From Oscillospiraceae bacterium (lineage in GTDB: Bacteria > Bacillota > Clostridia > Oscillospirales > Ruminococcaceae): DNA of 6,009 nucleotides. Where the stretch lies: the NCBI GenBank assembly GCA_017828835.1, contig JAGAEK010000050.1, forward strand, positions 1 to 6,009, written 5' to 3'. Both the position numbers and the translations under genes were made by a program. Shown here in pieces: positions 5,505-6,009 of the stretch (the stretch's first letter is position 1; each line of letters opens with the position of its first letter). The notes beneath the pieces were generated by a model. That model had not been told where the DNA came from and ran no database searches. It was given only the letters and a program-made list of their open reading frames with translations.

Positions 5505-6009
5505 ATGATATATGTTACGGGTGATTGCCACGGAGAATATAAAAACTTTTGTTCCCGCGGTATCGGAAAACTGAAAAAAAACGATTATCTGATAGTATGC
5601 GGGGATTTCGGCTTTATCTGGAACGACAGCCGTTCGGAAAAAGCTTATATTAAAAAAATAGGCAAAAAAAAGTTTAAAACGCTCTTTATCGACGGTGCCC
5701 ACGACAATTACGCTCTCTTGGAAAAATATCCTCTCATCGATTTTTGCGGCGGCAGAGCAAGAGCGATATCCGGAAACCTCTATTACCTCGAAAGAGGACA
5801 CGTTTTCGAGATCGACGGCAAAAAAATATTCGCCTTCGGCGGCGCCGACGACGAAACTATCGACGTCAATCTTCTCCCCGATGGGGAACACATAAAACAT
5901 ATTCCTTCTTTCGAAGACGCTTCAGGAGCCGCCGAAAGCCTGAAAAAATATTCGAATTCCGTCGATTACATAATCACCCACGATTGCAGCGACAGTATCC
6001 GAAACTGCC
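5505..6009 (+). CDS. Calcineurin-like metallophosphoesterase (3' end outside window)
   Basis: The frame is open from ATG 5505 to the window end, 168 complete codons, with AGGAGA six bases before the start. It begins MIYVTGDCHGEY, the first metal motif (D7, H9), followed by IVCGDFGFIWN (D34), FIDGAHDNYALL (61-72), ISGNLYYLERGHVFEI, FAFGGADDE (111-117 for FGGADDE) and IITHDCSDSI (H159). This order matches a family of small cytoplasmic phosphoesterases frequent in Clostridia, typically somewhat over 200 residues, with unknown physiological substrate. The usual third motif is GNH[E/D]; here position 65 is Ala (GAHD), removing the Asn that normally binds a metal and helps position the phosphate. 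The family call is firm; catalytic competence is uncertain. Further metal ligands may lie beyond the edge. Confidence 0.9.
   Translation, partial: MIYVTGDCHGEYKNFCSRGIGKLKKNDYLIVCGDFGFIWNDSRSEKAYIKKIGKKKFKTLFIDGAHDNYALLEKYPLIDFCGGRARAISGNLYYLERGHVFEIDGKKIFAFGGADDETIDVNLLPDGEHIKHIPSFEDASGAAESLKKYSNSVDYIITHDCSDSIRNC

Noticed and set aside
5490..5900. Minus-strand ORF of 136 codons
   Set aside because: Antisense to the metallophosphoesterase, which has motif order, ribosome binding site and promoter; the minus ORF has none.

Overview
The window looks like a chromosomal stretch from an anaerobic, Gram-positive Clostridia-type bacterium (Bacillota), probably host-associated. Four things point there. 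A glycyl radical enzyme and its radical SAM activase need anoxia. A YaaL (DUF2508)–BofA pair is typical of endospore-forming lineages. A sialidase-like propeller protein suggests glycan use. Strong Shine-Dalgarno sites and consensus sigma-A promoters occur throughout. Finer taxonomy cannot be read from this sequence.

Layout. Positions 1-52 (+) are the last 16 codons of a glycyl radical enzyme, overlapping or abutting its activating enzyme (42-941, +); this is the tail of an operon that continues to the left. Positions 942-1204 hold no gene, only two strong hairpin terminators near the right end and an 11-bp-spaced direct repeat. A complete CCA-encoding tRNA-Leu(CAG) follows on the minus strand (1205-1291) with its own consensus promoter. 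Next on the minus strand is a 560-codon BNR/Asp-box beta-propeller protein with a C-terminal lectin-like domain (1367-3049). A 145-bp divergent promoter region separates it from a sodium:amino-acid (AGCS family) symporter on the plus strand (3195-4532). A 56-codon Cys-rich small ORF converges on the symporter and overlaps its end by 8 bp (4525-4695, -). Then come yaaL (DUF2508) and bofA (4854-5374, +, overlapping, TTG start on bofA), and finally a metallophosphoesterase gene (5505 to the window end, +), which has a consensus promoter and runs off the edge.

How they fit together. The GRE/activase pair is one functional unit: the activase installs the glycyl radical. YaaL/BofA is a conserved pair; BofA is known in Bacillus as the membrane inhibitor of pro-sigma-K processing. 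The propeller hydrolase and the symporter share a divergent promoter region, but I see no shared operator that proves co-regulation. The rest looks like ordinary chromosome.

I do not see a clearly undescribed multi-gene system. The points most worth a second look are the Asn-to-Ala change in the metallophosphoesterase metal motif, the charge reversal at the first arginine position of the sialidase-like protein, and the small Cys-rich ORF.
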